This document shows, piece by piece, positions 1-8,310 of a stretch of 64,000 bases of DNA. This DNA comes from Acerihabitans arboris. Its GTDB lineage: Bacteria; Pseudomonadota; Gammaproteobacteria; Enterobacterales; Enterobacteriaceae. The stretch is from NCBI RefSeq assembly GCF_010131535.1, contig NZ_WUBS01000004.1, positions 1-64,000 on the forward strand. The letters run 5' to 3'. Both the position numbers and the translations under genes were made by a program. The notes under the pieces are model-generated. The model worked only from the letters and a program-made list of their open reading frames with translations. It was not told the DNA's origin and did no database searches. The first letter of the stretch is position 1. Each line of letters begins with the position of its first letter.

Positions 1-1
1 A

Positions 2-802
2 ACGCCTGGAACAACCTATCGCTTCTATATCGTGTCGGAAGGGTTAGACGGGCAGTTCGGTTTGAATGCCAGCAATGAAATTACCCCGACCACCGCCGCT
101 CTCGCCCGTCCGCCCTCGCCGGTGAATCTGCGCACCACGGCGGTTGCCGCCGGTTCGGTCACCTTGCAATGGGACTATGGCACCGACGGTACGGAGCCTG
201 TGTCCTACTTCAGCTTGTATCAAAACGGCGCATTCCTTACCAATATAACCGGATACACCCTCACCTTGAGTACCTTAACCCCCGGCCTGCTGTATGATTT
301 TTTTATCATATCCGTCGCCGCCAATGGTCAAACCAGCGCCACAAGCAGCAATACGCTCGAAGTGATCATCGGGACTGCGCCGGCGCTGCCGCCCGCCGCG
401 CCCCTCAGCGCGAGCTATCAATTTGTCAACGCCACCACGGCTCAGCTGAATATCATCCCCGGCGGCGGTGGCGGCGTGGTGAACGGCTTCGCCGCGCTGG
501 AACTCAATAGCCAGGCCTGGTTTTTTTCTCCCGGCGCGAACGCGTCGATCCGGGTGGATTACCTCATCCCCGGCCAAAGCTATTATTTCCTGGTATTTGC
601 CGTGGGCCGCGATGGGCAGCGCAGCGCCGGATATGCTCAGGCCAGCTTTACGCAGCCGCAGGGGGTAATTTCATCTCCAGATTATCCCAATCCGGCACCC
701 GGTGATATACAACAGCCGGACGGGTACCCAGCGTTGCCTTTTAATCCGCAGCATCAAGCGCATGGGTACGATGGCTATGGACCCGTTCAGTATCCATGGT
801 GA
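2..802 (+). CDS. fibronectin type III-repeat protein, 5' end outside window
   Basis: The reading frame is open from base 2, so the N-terminus lies outside the window. A GTG at 32 is internal to a domain, because the residues before it (TPGTTYRFYIVSEGLDG) are the end of a fibronectin type III fold. Two more such domains follow, at about residues 40-125 and 130-220 of the visible part. Each starts with a PPSP or PPAAP linker and ends with the hallmark LTPG-LLYDFFI or LIPGQSYYFLV strand. The last ~50 residues are rich in Pro, Tyr and Gly. Such domains are protein- or sugar-binding modules of secreted enzymes, adhesins and tail fibres. No catalytic domain is visible, so the role is unknown. Confidence 0.72.
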   Translation, partial: TPGTTYRFYIVSEGLDGQFGLNASNEITPTTAALARPPSPVNLRTTAVAAGSVTLQWDYGTDGTEPVSYFSLYQNGAFLTNITGYTLTLSTLTPGLLYDFFIISVAANGQTSATSSNTLEVIIGTAPALPPAAPLSASYQFVNATTAQLNIIPGGGGGVVNGFAALELNSQAWFFSPGANASIRVDYLIPGQSYYFLVFAVGRDGQRSAGYAQASFTQPQGVISSPDYPNPAPGDIQQPDGYPALPFNPQHQAHGYDGYGPVQYPW

Positions 803-1436
803 ATGAAGCAGGGCTTGCCATGCCGTTATCGCTGCCCTATTTACGGGCAGCAATACCAGCAGGTTCCGCCTGCATGTCTATTCCGGATTTGAATACCGGC
901 ACGGGCTTTTGCGATTATCCAATGGCTGATCGAGTGTAAGTTTGTATTCTTTCACTTCACTTCCACCTGTATATTACACTTACATCTCGTGGATATGCTT
1001 TATTTTATCAAAAAATAACATGCTATATTAAGCAATTGACAGCCTGTTAATAAATGAGGCATATTTAGTTAAACCAGACAAGCACAAGGCTGATTTATAA
1101 TATATTTAATCGTCTATTTAAACCATATAAAAATGGAATGACTATATTTTTGATTAATTATTTAATAATTAACCAATATTAATCTAATGCTTCAGCTGGC
1201 AGCAGTTATTTTTTCAACACCAGGCAATAATAAAATTTGCGATCGATGACAAACGTCTTGAGAGTTTTTAGCATTATGTGTCATAACACGTGGTATTTAT
1301 TTGGCATTTTACTTTAAAGATAAATCTGCAATATTAAATTGTGATTTATTTATATTCCTTTATTGGCTTTAAATAAAAAATGATATTACAACCGCGCGCT
1401 TAAGCGCCAATGCATTGAATGTCGAGGATTTTTATA
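803..1436. other. AT-rich intergenic region, 634 bp
   Basis: No convincing gene. A short inverted repeat (GCTGCCC at 831-837, GGGCAGC at 845-851) follows the fibronectin gene but lacks a T-tract. From about 940 the DNA becomes much richer in A and T than the rest of the window, which fits a promoter region of acquired, possibly silenced DNA (inference). Confidence 0.5.
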
Positions 1437-1862
1437 ATGACAAATCCAAATGATTCATATTTCAATCCGTCAAATCCAGGATATTATCCACCGCGGCCGC
1501 CGTATTATCCACCGCGCCCCGGATGCTATCCGCCGCCGCCTCCGTCTTACTACCCGCCACGGCCGCCCTATTATCAGCCGCGCCCCGGATGCTTCCCGCC
1601 GCCTCCGCCGCCCTACTACCCGCCGTGGCCGCCGTATTATCCACCGCGCCCCGGATGCTATCCGCCGCCTCCGCCTCCTTACTACCCGCCGCGGCCGCCC
1701 TATTATCCGCCGCGCCCCGGATGCTTCCTACCGCCTCCGCCGCCCTACTACCCGCCGCGGCCGCCTTATTATCCACCGCGCCCCGGATGCTATCCGCCGC
1801 CTCCGCCTCCTTACTACCCGCCGCGCCCGAATTGCGGAGACCACAGAGGACCACAATGGTAA
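1437..1862 (+). CDS. proline/tyrosine-rich tandem-repeat protein
   Basis: A 141-residue protein. After a 15-residue head (MTNPNDSYFNPSNPG) it consists of five near-identical 22-residue units of the type YYPPRPPYYPPRPGC(Y/F) followed by a proline run, plus a partial sixth and the tail CGDHRGPQW. Each unit carries a single Cys after PRPG. The start at 1437 is chosen because GAGGA at 1424-1428 is well placed for it; an ATG at 1419 lacks such a site. There is no signal peptide or membrane segment. Tyr/Pro/Cys repeats occur in structural, adhesive and cross-linked coat-like proteins, but I recognise no family. A strong terminator follows, so the gene is probably monocistronic. Confidence 0.65.
   Translation: MTNPNDSYFNPSNPGYYPPRPPYYPPRPGCYPPPPPSYYPPRPPYYQPRPGCFPPPPPPYYPPWPPYYPPRPGCYPPPPPPYYPPRPPYYPPRPGCFLPPPPPYYPPRPPYYPPRPGCYPPPPPPYYPPRPNCGDHRGPQW
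1482..1811 (+). repeat. five tandem 66-bp coding repeats
   Basis: Five in-frame units of 66 bp (22 codons) encode the YYPPRP/PRPGC motif. They differ at a few bases only (for example PRPGCY alternates with PRPGCF). All three frames stay open through them, which is a by-product of the CCG/CGC-rich repeat. Copy number is likely to vary between strains (inference). Confidence 0.85.
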
Positions 1863-1889
1863 AAGCGGCTATTTAAATATTTAATCACT

Positions 1890-1916
1890 GCCGCCCGATT
1901 TCCGGGCGGCATTTTC
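1890..1916 (+). terminator. rho-independent terminator of the repeat-protein gene
   Basis: Nine-bp perfect stem TGCCGCCCG (1890-1898) / CGGGCGGCA (1904-1912), loop of 5 nt, followed by TTTT. Confidence 0.85.
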
Positions 1917-2142
1917 TAGATTATTTTTAAATAGCCATAAGTTAAATATTCATAAATTTCACTATTAGTTTTAATTCATACCGATGCGCATGAGTCTTTG
2001 CCTAAATTGTATTACTTTGTTTGAGGATACAAATAGGGCTGTCAGTTACCCAGGCAGCGCGGGCTGATAAAAATTACAGGATGTTTGCCGGGCGGCACCA
2101 GCCATTTTAGGCAAACAGCGCCTCTTCCGGTTAGGAACAGGT

Positions 2143-2856
2143 TTACTTTAGCGCCTGCGCTGAAACAATATGGTCTATCTTGCTGATTTTTCTTCCATCC
2201 CAGATAAATTCATAATGCGCGCTTTGCTGCACGCTTTTCACGCCTTTAGGGGTGAATAAACCCCAGCAGGTGGATCCGGGCCTGCGGACCGACCGGTAGC
2301 GCAGCCCCGCCCAGCCGGTTGCTTTTAAACTCAAGCCCAACGTCCTGGCGGCGTTATAGCTGTGGGGATCGTAGATGGGATGGGACAACGGCAATATTAA
2401 AGCATCTTTTGCCGGTTCGGCGTCAAAGATAAACACCAGGCTGCGCATCACCATCCGATCATATTTCAGCCCTTCTATTCGCTGCAAGTACTGTTGCTGA
2501 TGATAGGCCACCTCCGCCAGGGCGGTGGCCATTTCGTCGGCAATATAGAGCATGCCGAAAGTACCGTCGGAAAAACGGCTGCCCAGCGGATTGACATGGG
2601 TAAACGGCGCCACCGCGTAGGAACAGCCGGCAATGCCGAAAGGTATATCGGCGGCAGGCAAATACGCCAGCTCCCCGGCACTGTTTTTTAGCCTGGGATT
2701 GGTCAGGGCCTGGAGCTCATACAGGGCTTCAAACTCTTCGGCATCGGCGACATCATCAAACAGCGTAATAGGAGGATATTTGGAATTGATCAGGCGATAG
2801 CCGCGCTGTTGTGGCAGGTTTAAAACCGGCAGCGCCGTGGCGTCGGTCATTACCAT
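2143..2856 (-). CDS. RES-domain toxin of a RES-Xre toxin-antitoxin pair
   Basis: A 237-residue protein with a RES domain over roughly residues 80-215. The family takes its name from conserved Arg, Glu and Ser: here R94 (GSRFSDG), E115 (ALAEVAYH) and a Ser in YRSVRRPGS (S189 or S195). Characterised RES toxins degrade NAD+ and stop growth. The gene overlaps the end of the upstream antitoxin gene by 7 bp, the usual coupled arrangement. ATG codons exist at 2856 and 2850. The reading frame is intact and the key residues are present, so an active toxin is plausible. Confidence 0.85.
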   Translation of the reverse strand: MVMTDATALPVLNLPQQRGYRLINSKYPPITLFDDVADAEEFEALYELQALTNPRLKNSAGELAYLPAADIPFGIAGCSYAVAPFTHVNPLGSRFSDGTFGMLYIADEMATALAEVAYHQQQYLQRIEGLKYDRMVMRSLVFIFDAEPAKDALILPLSHPIYDPHSYNAARTLGLSLKATGWAGLRYRSVRRPGSTCWGLFTPKGVKSVQQSAHYEFIWDGRKISKIDHIVSAQALK

Positions 2857-3254
2857 TGGCCACCGCGCAGCGCATCAAGTTGTTTATGTACCTCATATAA
2901 GGTGCCGAAATGGCCGGTGCTGAGCAGTTCAAGCGGCCTGCGTCCGTTGAAGTATGGATTATGATTATTGAGCGACATAAAGCCGTACACATTTTCAGGA
3001 TTTTCAAACAGGGTGCGCAACGAGGCGTGGATATTTAGCAAGTAGCTCAGCCGCTCCAGCTGATCGTTGGTTAACTGCGCCGCGGCCGGATCCTTTTTAA
3101 ATTTATAATACGACGCCTTGGATATCTGCAAAATGGCCTGGGCCTGCTCCGGCGTGCAGCCCCACTTTTCCAGAAGGGTCATGACGGTTTTAAGCCCGAT
3201 GGCGGCGGCATGTTTCTTCTCGCTGGTGAGCGGTAATTTTTGCGGTAATGCCAT
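2850..3254 (-). CDS. Xre/MbcA/ParS-family antitoxin
   Basis: A 134-residue protein, the antitoxin partner of the RES toxin. The middle (about residues 35-75, WGCTPEQAQAILQISKASYY) is a helix-turn-helix of the Xre-like type. The C-terminal segment with NPYFNGRRPLELLSTG is typical of the MbcA/ParS/Xre toxin-binding domain. It should neutralise the toxin and repress its own promoter. GGAGGG lies just upstream of the ATG at 3254, and a palindrome about 35 bp upstream is the likely operator. Confidence 0.85.
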   Translation of the reverse strand: MALPQKLPLTSEKKHAAAIGLKTVMTLLEKWGCTPEQAQAILQISKASYYKFKKDPAAAQLTNDQLERLSYLLNIHASLRTLFENPENVYGFMSLNNHNPYFNGRRPLELLSTGHFGTLYEVHKQLDALRGGQW

Positions 3255-3287
3255 GGCTGGCCCTCCGTCGTTGCATTGGTATTATTA

Positions 3288-3312
3288 TGGACTAAATTTA
3301 ATTAATAGTCCA
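3288..3312 (-). promoter_or_regulatory. palindromic operator/promoter of the toxin-antitoxin operon
   Basis: Perfect 7-bp inverted repeat TGGACTA (3288-3294) / TAGTCCA (3306-3312) around an 11-bp A/T core, 34 bp upstream of the antitoxin start. Its place and symmetry fit a site bound by the HTH antitoxin for autorepression (inference). Confidence 0.55.
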
Positions 3313-3334
3313 TTCTAAGACTTGGCCTGGACGG

Positions 3335-6300
3335 CTACATCAACAAATCGGGCATAATATTCAAAGATGAGGTCAGTCGATAAGGGAAAACATCGTTATC
3401 CCGATACTCAAACCTGATGGTATCAAGCGAGGCGGTATAGGTAATTTCGTTCCTGTCCGCCACAGTCAAAATCGTGCAAGGCACGGTGCCAACGCGGGAT
3501 ACCAGGGTATTTTGCCGGACCAGCTGGATATCGTTAAGTTGGAACAAGGGATTGGTTCCCGCTCTTTCCAGGCTGCATCGATCGGAAAGCAACTCTAGGC
3601 GCTTAACGGCACGGCTATACTCGTTTGCGCCCCCCAGTTGGATAATGTCGAGGGCGGCGATAAATTCCCGGCAAATCTGCCTGAGCACCTTTTTTTGGAT
3701 TTTATAGGTCGCGATGGCCATTACCCCGGAGCGTTTCCCCAGGCTGTCCCTGCTGCTCCTGGCGGCATAGTCTTCCACGGCGCGGATAAAGTCATACGCG
3801 CGATGGCGGCGTTCCTTCACCTGGCTATTGGCGGCACCCGGGCTTTGCGCTTTTTCCGCCAGAAATTCTGCCAGGGTGGTGTTAAGCGTCCAGGGACGGA
3901 TGGTCTTTTTCCATCGGCGATAAAACGGTTTGGGCGGTTTGGCAAAAATATCAATTTTTGCGGCCTTAAATTGCCTTAACAGCAGCAGGTTCTGTTTATA
4001 GTCGCCTAAGGACAGGACAAAAGTGCCGATTTCCTGCCCTTGCTTCACCGTTTGGTAACCATGGCAGCGATCGAATGCATTTTTTATGTTCTTACTCAGG
4101 GCTCGAACCATGTCGCCTACGTCTCCCGGCAATTCCGGCAATTGTTTTAATAATCCGGAGACCGCATAATCGAGTTCATTGACCATCAGGTTAAACGCCA
4201 GCTCCGCATCCTGCCCCGTTGCCATTGCAGCCTCTTTATTACTCCTGGAAAACAAAGGCTCCGATTCAATTTTTAGGGTTGCATTGTCCAGACGATAATT
4301 TCTGAGCCAGGCATTGCGGGTGATGGGCAGCGTCTGTTTTGACTCTTCGGTTAAGGGTAACGGAAAACACAGCAGGGTATCGTCCCGGTACGGTATGGAC
4401 GCCATGGCTATTGGCATGATCTTGCTCTCCTGATAAGAAAACAATGACATGCCAAGATAGTTCTGATTATAGGTGACAGCGTTTTGTTGCGCGGGTATGC
4501 CGGCAAAATAGGTCAATACTTCATCGTCTTGCCGGTTGATATCGAAGAAATTTACCGCGCCGCCGATGCCCGACGCGGTGCGTGGCAATACCATGAACGT
4601 GCCGGGATTGGCCATAAAGCCAACCTGCGCCCGGATCTCGCTTTTGGCTTCCAATAGCAGCGTGGCCCCCACGCCTTTACTGGTTTTCTTTATGGCCTGT
4701 CGGGTTAAATTCACGATAAGCTTGTTCTTGTCCCCTGGATTGAAAATCGCCTCCAGCAGGTCGCTTATATGATCCCAGGCAATATCAAAACTAAAATTGA
4801 CTTCCCGATTAAGGTTCGCCATCAGGATAAAATTGGCTTCCAAGGGCATTATTGTTCCATAATCAATCCTGTTAAAAGTCACTAATTTGCAGCGATCTTC
4901 CAAACCCTGGCCGGTGCCTAAGATGGAAACTAATGATTTATAATTGATTTTGGTATAGTTGAATTTTATATTCCCTTTATCATTCTTGGTAAAGGTCAAA
5001 GAGTGACTCTTGTTAATCCGGGCCAGGATGCCGGCGAACCAACCGGGCCTGAAAGGCAAACCGGCCATCGCCACCCCCAGGAAACATGACGCGTCGAACA
5101 AACTATTCAAGGAGACAGAATCATTCTTATTTAACAAAGACAAGGTATATTTAATTTTTTCACTGATATTCGCCTGGACGCTGAGATACGGCGTAGCCGA
5201 ATCGAGCAGGTTATTCATTCGGTTACTATCGGCAAAATTATTTATTTCAGTAAATTCTGGTGAAAATGCCTGCGGCTGCCCGCGGTCAATGACGTTATCC
5301 CGGTTTTTCTTGACGCTTGCCGTTATGATTTGCGCCAGGCTTTGCATACCGGGGTCCACCGCCTGCGCAACCGCGATGGCGGCAAGGCGGGCATTCCCCT
5401 GGTGGGAAAATGTTCTTGCACGCTTAAAGTTAATGCGAAAATTATCAACCGTTTTTGCCAGTAATGGGATCCGCCGGCTGCTGAAGTTACCCCAGCGCCT
5501 GCTGGAAAAAGGCTGGCCGGAAACTACCCGTTCAAAGGGATCGGTTGCCGTGCCTGAATAAAAATTTTGTGGCGGCTTATGGCTTAAATGCCTGACTTTT
5601 AAATTGATCCTATCCACATAGTTAGGATCCAGGTAGAAAATCTTTATGTTGCCATGATCTTCCACCGTTAATTTGATCATATTCAGCATTTTTGTAGCGG
5701 ATGAAATTTTCTCCTGGCGGGATAGCGGTAGCCTGAGTTTTTTTAGCATGGTGCCCCGCTGCGCCTCATCCTGCTGTTCCGCGGATGACACCAGATAAAT
5801 ATCGCCCTCTTTAAATATAAATGCAACATTAGCGCCGTCATGACATTTGAAGCGCAGCTTATCCGGGGCCGGTACCCTGGGCGGCAATTTCCCAAGCGAG
5901 ACGGCGATCATAAATGAATCATCAAAATTCGCATCCACATCAAGGATTTTCCGCATACCGGCGGCGCGTAATTTTATGTCATAATACTCGTTTTCATCTT
6001 TCGTTTTTCCTATCAAAAGACCATCATCATTGATGAAAAGACTTTCAAATTTCAGGTGGTTGTATTCATTTAAATCAACCTGTGCCACATGGAATTTTTT
6101 AACGCCATGGATTGCCTGCCAGCCGCTTTTAAACAAATCTTTCTGCTTCCCTTTCACCAGCAGTAGCCCGCCCTCCCGATCAAGCGTAATACCCTGCTGT
6201 AAAAAAGGACCATTATGCACCGAGCCGCCATAAACATAATGGGTGGCGTCAATCACATAATCTAAATCCACAACATGATACCTGAGCATGGTTTTTATAT

Positions 6301-6580
6301 GAATAGTTTCAGGCTTGCCGCCAATATCGGGCATCGCTACACTGCGGCGAAGAGTGAATGTCGATAAAGGGGGCCAGGCGTCCTGTATTTTATCCAGGTC
6401 ATTCAAGGAATCAGGGAAAGAAGCATGACGCAGTGACAATTTCTCCCCGACACTTCTGGCGTTTTGAAAATTGCGCCGTAGCGTTGATTTTTTTGACAAA
6501 CAAAATTTTATAGAAAACGAATCGGATATATCTTCAACATTATCCTTATAACAAGGATATGCCTTATCTGCGACTTTCAT
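3335..6580 (-). CDS. large AvrE/DspE-like protein, candidate type III secretion effector
   Basis: A 1081-residue protein with no signal peptide or obvious membrane helix. From memory of DspE, the C-terminal ~600 residues align in outline with the AvrE family. There is a KYTLSLLN...SVSL stretch, then a PFRPGWFAGILARINKSHSL segment, then repeated amphipathic strands such as GVGATLLLEAKSEI (about residues 635-650). A final DTIRFEYRDNDVFPYRLT block matches the end of DspE. Family members (usually 1600-1900 residues) are delivered into host cells and form beta-barrel channels. The N-terminal ~400 residues are strand-rich, like their beta-propeller, but shorter. AAGGAGGG precedes the ATG. No DspF-type chaperone gene or HrpL box is adjacent, and the DNA is AT-richer than its neighbours. 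The assignment rests on recalled similarity only. Confidence 0.55.
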   Translation of the reverse strand: MKVADKAYPCYKDNVEDISDSFSIKFCLSKKSTLRRNFQNARSVGEKLSLRHASFPDSLNDLDKIQDAWPPLSTFTLRRSVAMPDIGGKPETIHIKTMLRYHVVDLDYVIDATHYVYGGSVHNGPFLQQGITLDREGGLLLVKGKQKDLFKSGWQAIHGVKKFHVAQVDLNEYNHLKFESLFINDDGLLIGKTKDENEYYDIKLRAAGMRKILDVDANFDDSFMIAVSLGKLPPRVPAPDKLRFKCHDGANVAFIFKEGDIYLVSSAEQQDEAQRGTMLKKLRLPLSRQEKISSATKMLNMIKLTVEDHGNIKIFYLDPNYVDRINLKVRHLSHKPPQNFYSGTATDPFERVVSGQPFSSRRWGNFSSRRIPLLAKTVDNFRINFKRARTFSHQGNARLAAIAVAQAVDPGMQSLAQIITASVKKNRDNVIDRGQPQAFSPEFTEINNFADSNRMNNLLDSATPYLSVQANISEKIKYTLSLLNKNDSVSLNSLFDASCFLGVAMAGLPFRPGWFAGILARINKSHSLTFTKNDKGNIKFNYTKINYKSLVSILGTGQGLEDRCKLVTFNRIDYGTIMPLEANFILMANLNREVNFSFDIAWDHISDLLEAIFNPGDKNKLIVNLTRQAIKKTSKGVGATLLLEAKSEIRAQVGFMANPGTFMVLPRTASGIGGAVNFFDINRQDDEVLTYFAGIPAQQNAVTYNQNYLGMSLFSYQESKIMPIAMASIPYRDDTLLCFPLPLTEESKQTLPITRNAWLRNYRLDNATLKIESEPLFSRSNKEAAMATGQDAELAFNLMVNELDYAVSGLLKQLPELPGDVGDMVRALSKNIKNAFDRCHGYQTVKQGQEIGTFVLSLGDYKQNLLLLRQFKAAKIDIFAKPPKPFYRRWKKTIRPWTLNTTLAEFLAEKAQSPGAANSQVKERRHRAYDFIRAVEDYAARSSRDSLGKRSGVMAIATYKIQKKVLRQICREFIAALDIIQLGGANEYSRAVKRLELLSDRCSLERAGTNPLFQLNDIQLVRQNTLVSRVGTVPCTILTVADRNEITYTASLDTIRFEYRDNDVFPYRLTSSLNIMPDLLM

Positions 6581-6823
6581 AACCCTCCTTTTGTTAAGAT
6601 TTATTATTAACCGACTCTATTAGTATCGCAAGGAAACTTTATATTGACAACTTTACTGTTCCCGTTGCAATTATCGGTGTTTATGTTCAAAAGGACTAAT
6701 GAAATAACTTGGGCCGGCATCCCACTATTGCATTGTTTTTGCCATTTAACCGTATGCGACATCGCAACTTGGGCGGTAAAAGGCCCTAGTTGATTTTAGC
6801 GGCAAACGTCAATGCAGGTAGAG

Positions 6824-7600
6824 CTATACGGCTTTCCCGGCGACGATAAACAGACGCGGGAATGCCAGCAGAACGGTTCCGCCGGCGCGCGCGGGATAAG
6901 CGTCTTGCAGTGCCTGGCGGTAACGCGTGATAAAAGTGGAACGCAGGTCCTCGTCCAGCCGTTCGACAAAAGGCCGCAGGCCCGTGGCGCGTACCCATTC
7001 AACAATCGCGTCCGCCGAGGGCATAACATGGAAATAGGTGGTGCGCCAGATATCCACGGATTCAGCATCGGGCGCCAGCAGATCATAGTATTGCTCCGCG
7101 CTTAGCACTTTCACCCTGACCGCGGCCGTGTCGCCGATATGCTGTCGCCACGGCGCTTCCCCGGCGATACGCCGCATTTCCCGGTGGCTTGGTTCTTCAC
7201 GGTTATCCGGCATCTGCACCGCCAGGCATCCCCCCGGGGCAGTCAGGGAAAACAGCCGGGGAAACAATGTCTGGTGGTCCGGCACCCACTGCAGCGAGGC
7301 GTTGGCATAAATAATGTCCTGCGCCGCGGCCGGCCGCCAGGTGGCGATATCGTCCCGACTGAACCGGCACTGCGGCAGGCGTTGGCGCGCGCTGTCAAGC
7401 ATGGCGGCCGAGCTGTCGATACCGGCGACCACGGCCTGCGCGAACCGCTCCTGCAGTCCCTGGGTGGAATTGCCGGGGCCGCACCCGAGATCGGTTATCC
7501 GCGCAGGCGACGTCAGCGGAATGCGTGACAGCAGCTCCAGCGCCGGGCGGGTTCTTTCCGCCTCGAATTGACGGTAAAGTTCGGGATTCCAATCTGGCAT
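6824..7600 (-). CDS. tam: trans-aconitate 2-methyltransferase
   Basis: A 258-residue cytosolic SAM-dependent methyltransferase that methylates trans-aconitate, a spontaneous by-product that inhibits aconitase. The N-terminus [20 protein letters not shown] and SAM motif I ([12 protein letters not shown], about residues 35-46) match E. coli Tam closely, as do [10 protein letters not shown] and the C-terminal [16 protein letters not shown] lies 7 nt before the ATG. It sits just downstream of smrA on the same strand (17-bp gap), so the two may be co-transcribed. Confidence 0.92.
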   Translation of the reverse strand: MPDWNPELYRQFEAERTRPALELLSRIPLTSPARITDLGCGPGNSTQGLQERFAQAVVAGIDSSAAMLDSARQRLPQCRFSRDDIATWRPAAAQDIIYANASLQWVPDHQTLFPRLFSLTAPGGCLAVQMPDNREEPSHREMRRIAGEAPWRQHIGDTAAVRVKVLSAEQYYDLLAPDAESVDIWRTTYFHVMPSADAIVEWVRATGLRPFVERLDEDLRSTFITRYRQALQDAYPARAGGTVLLAFPRLFIVAGKAV

Positions 7601-7617
7601 GACGCTGTCCTCATAGA

Positions 7618-8184
7618 TTAACGCCCGCGCCGGGCAAGCCGCTCACGATTTTCGTCGCGGGCGATGGCGGATTTTTTCAGCGCGACATAACAGGCGCCGC
7701 CGCCGCCGTGAAAGGTTTGCGCGCTGCAGAACGCCTGCACCTGGTCAAACTGCGCCAGCCAGCGCGCCACGAAGCTGCGCACGATATTGGCATGACTGTC
7801 GTTATTACGCCCTTTGCCGTGGATAATCAATACCGTGCGCACGCTCTCGCGGCTTAGACGCTGCATAAACGCGAACAAATCGCGGCGGCAGGTTTCCACG
7901 GGCGCGCGTGTCAGGTTGAGCGTGGCCTCGATGGGATATCGGCCGCCGCGCAGTTTATCCAGCACGCCTTGCTGTATGCCGTCACGCTTATAGCACAGGG
8001 GAAGATCAAGCGGGATCGCGTCATGCAGGGCGGTGATGAGAAAATTATCGGCAACGGCGATATCTTCGGTCCGGCGGAAGGTCCGCGCGGACTTGTGCTG
8101 CAAAAAGACCGCCTTGGCCGGATCCTTTAGCGGTTTGACATCGTCCATGGCCTTTTTGAACAGTTCTTTATCATTCCAGGTCAT
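7618..8184 (-). CDS. smrA: Smr-domain DNA endonuclease SmrA
   Basis: A 188-residue protein matching E. coli SmrA (YdaL) throughout. An N-terminal helical part ([16 protein letters not shown]) is followed by a C-terminal Smr domain with the signature HGKGR (about residues 125-129) and [14 protein letters not shown]. Smr domains nick nucleic acids. The ATG at 8184 gives the family length; a GTG three codons upstream is the alternative. It lies near fnr, as in E. coli, although the ogt-abg genes found between them there are absent. Confidence 0.9.
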   Translation of the reverse strand: MTWNDKELFKKAMDDVKPLKDPAKAVFLQHKSARTFRRTEDIAVADNFLITALHDAIPLDLPLCYKRDGIQQGVLDKLRGGRYPIEATLNLTRAPVETCRRDLFAFMQRLSRESVRTVLIIHGKGRNNDSHANIVRSFVARWLAQFDQVQAFCSAQTFHGGGGACYVALKKSAIARDENRERLARRGR

Positions 8185-8310
8185 CGTTGTCACTCGCGCT
8201 TATCAGGGCGATGCCGGCGTCGCCCTTTTGTTGGTTGGCAACTCATCAAGAACAGTACTGTTTGACTATAGCCCGACTCCAGAATTATTTCATTGCTGCA
8301 GCGCCGGCCG

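Noticed and set aside
1450-1884. Overlapping open frames in all three forward frames and one reverse frame across the 66-bp repeats
   Set aside because: CCG/CGC-rich repeats lack stops in every frame. Only the frame with GAGGA ribosome site and the YYPPRP pattern is likely to be used.
6581-6823. HrpL box (GGAACC-N15/16-CCAC) upstream of the AvrE-like gene
   Set aside because: Searched by eye on the minus strand; no match.
8215-8239. Hairpin AGGGCGA/TCGCCCT plus TTTT on the plus strand between ldh-like gene and smrA
   Set aside because: Both flanking genes are on the minus strand and the T-run is on the wrong side for them; no plus-strand transcript is evident.
8240-8275. AACAGTACTGTT palindrome as a LexA site before smrA
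   Set aside because: LexA boxes need CTGT-N8-ACAG; the spacing here does not fit.
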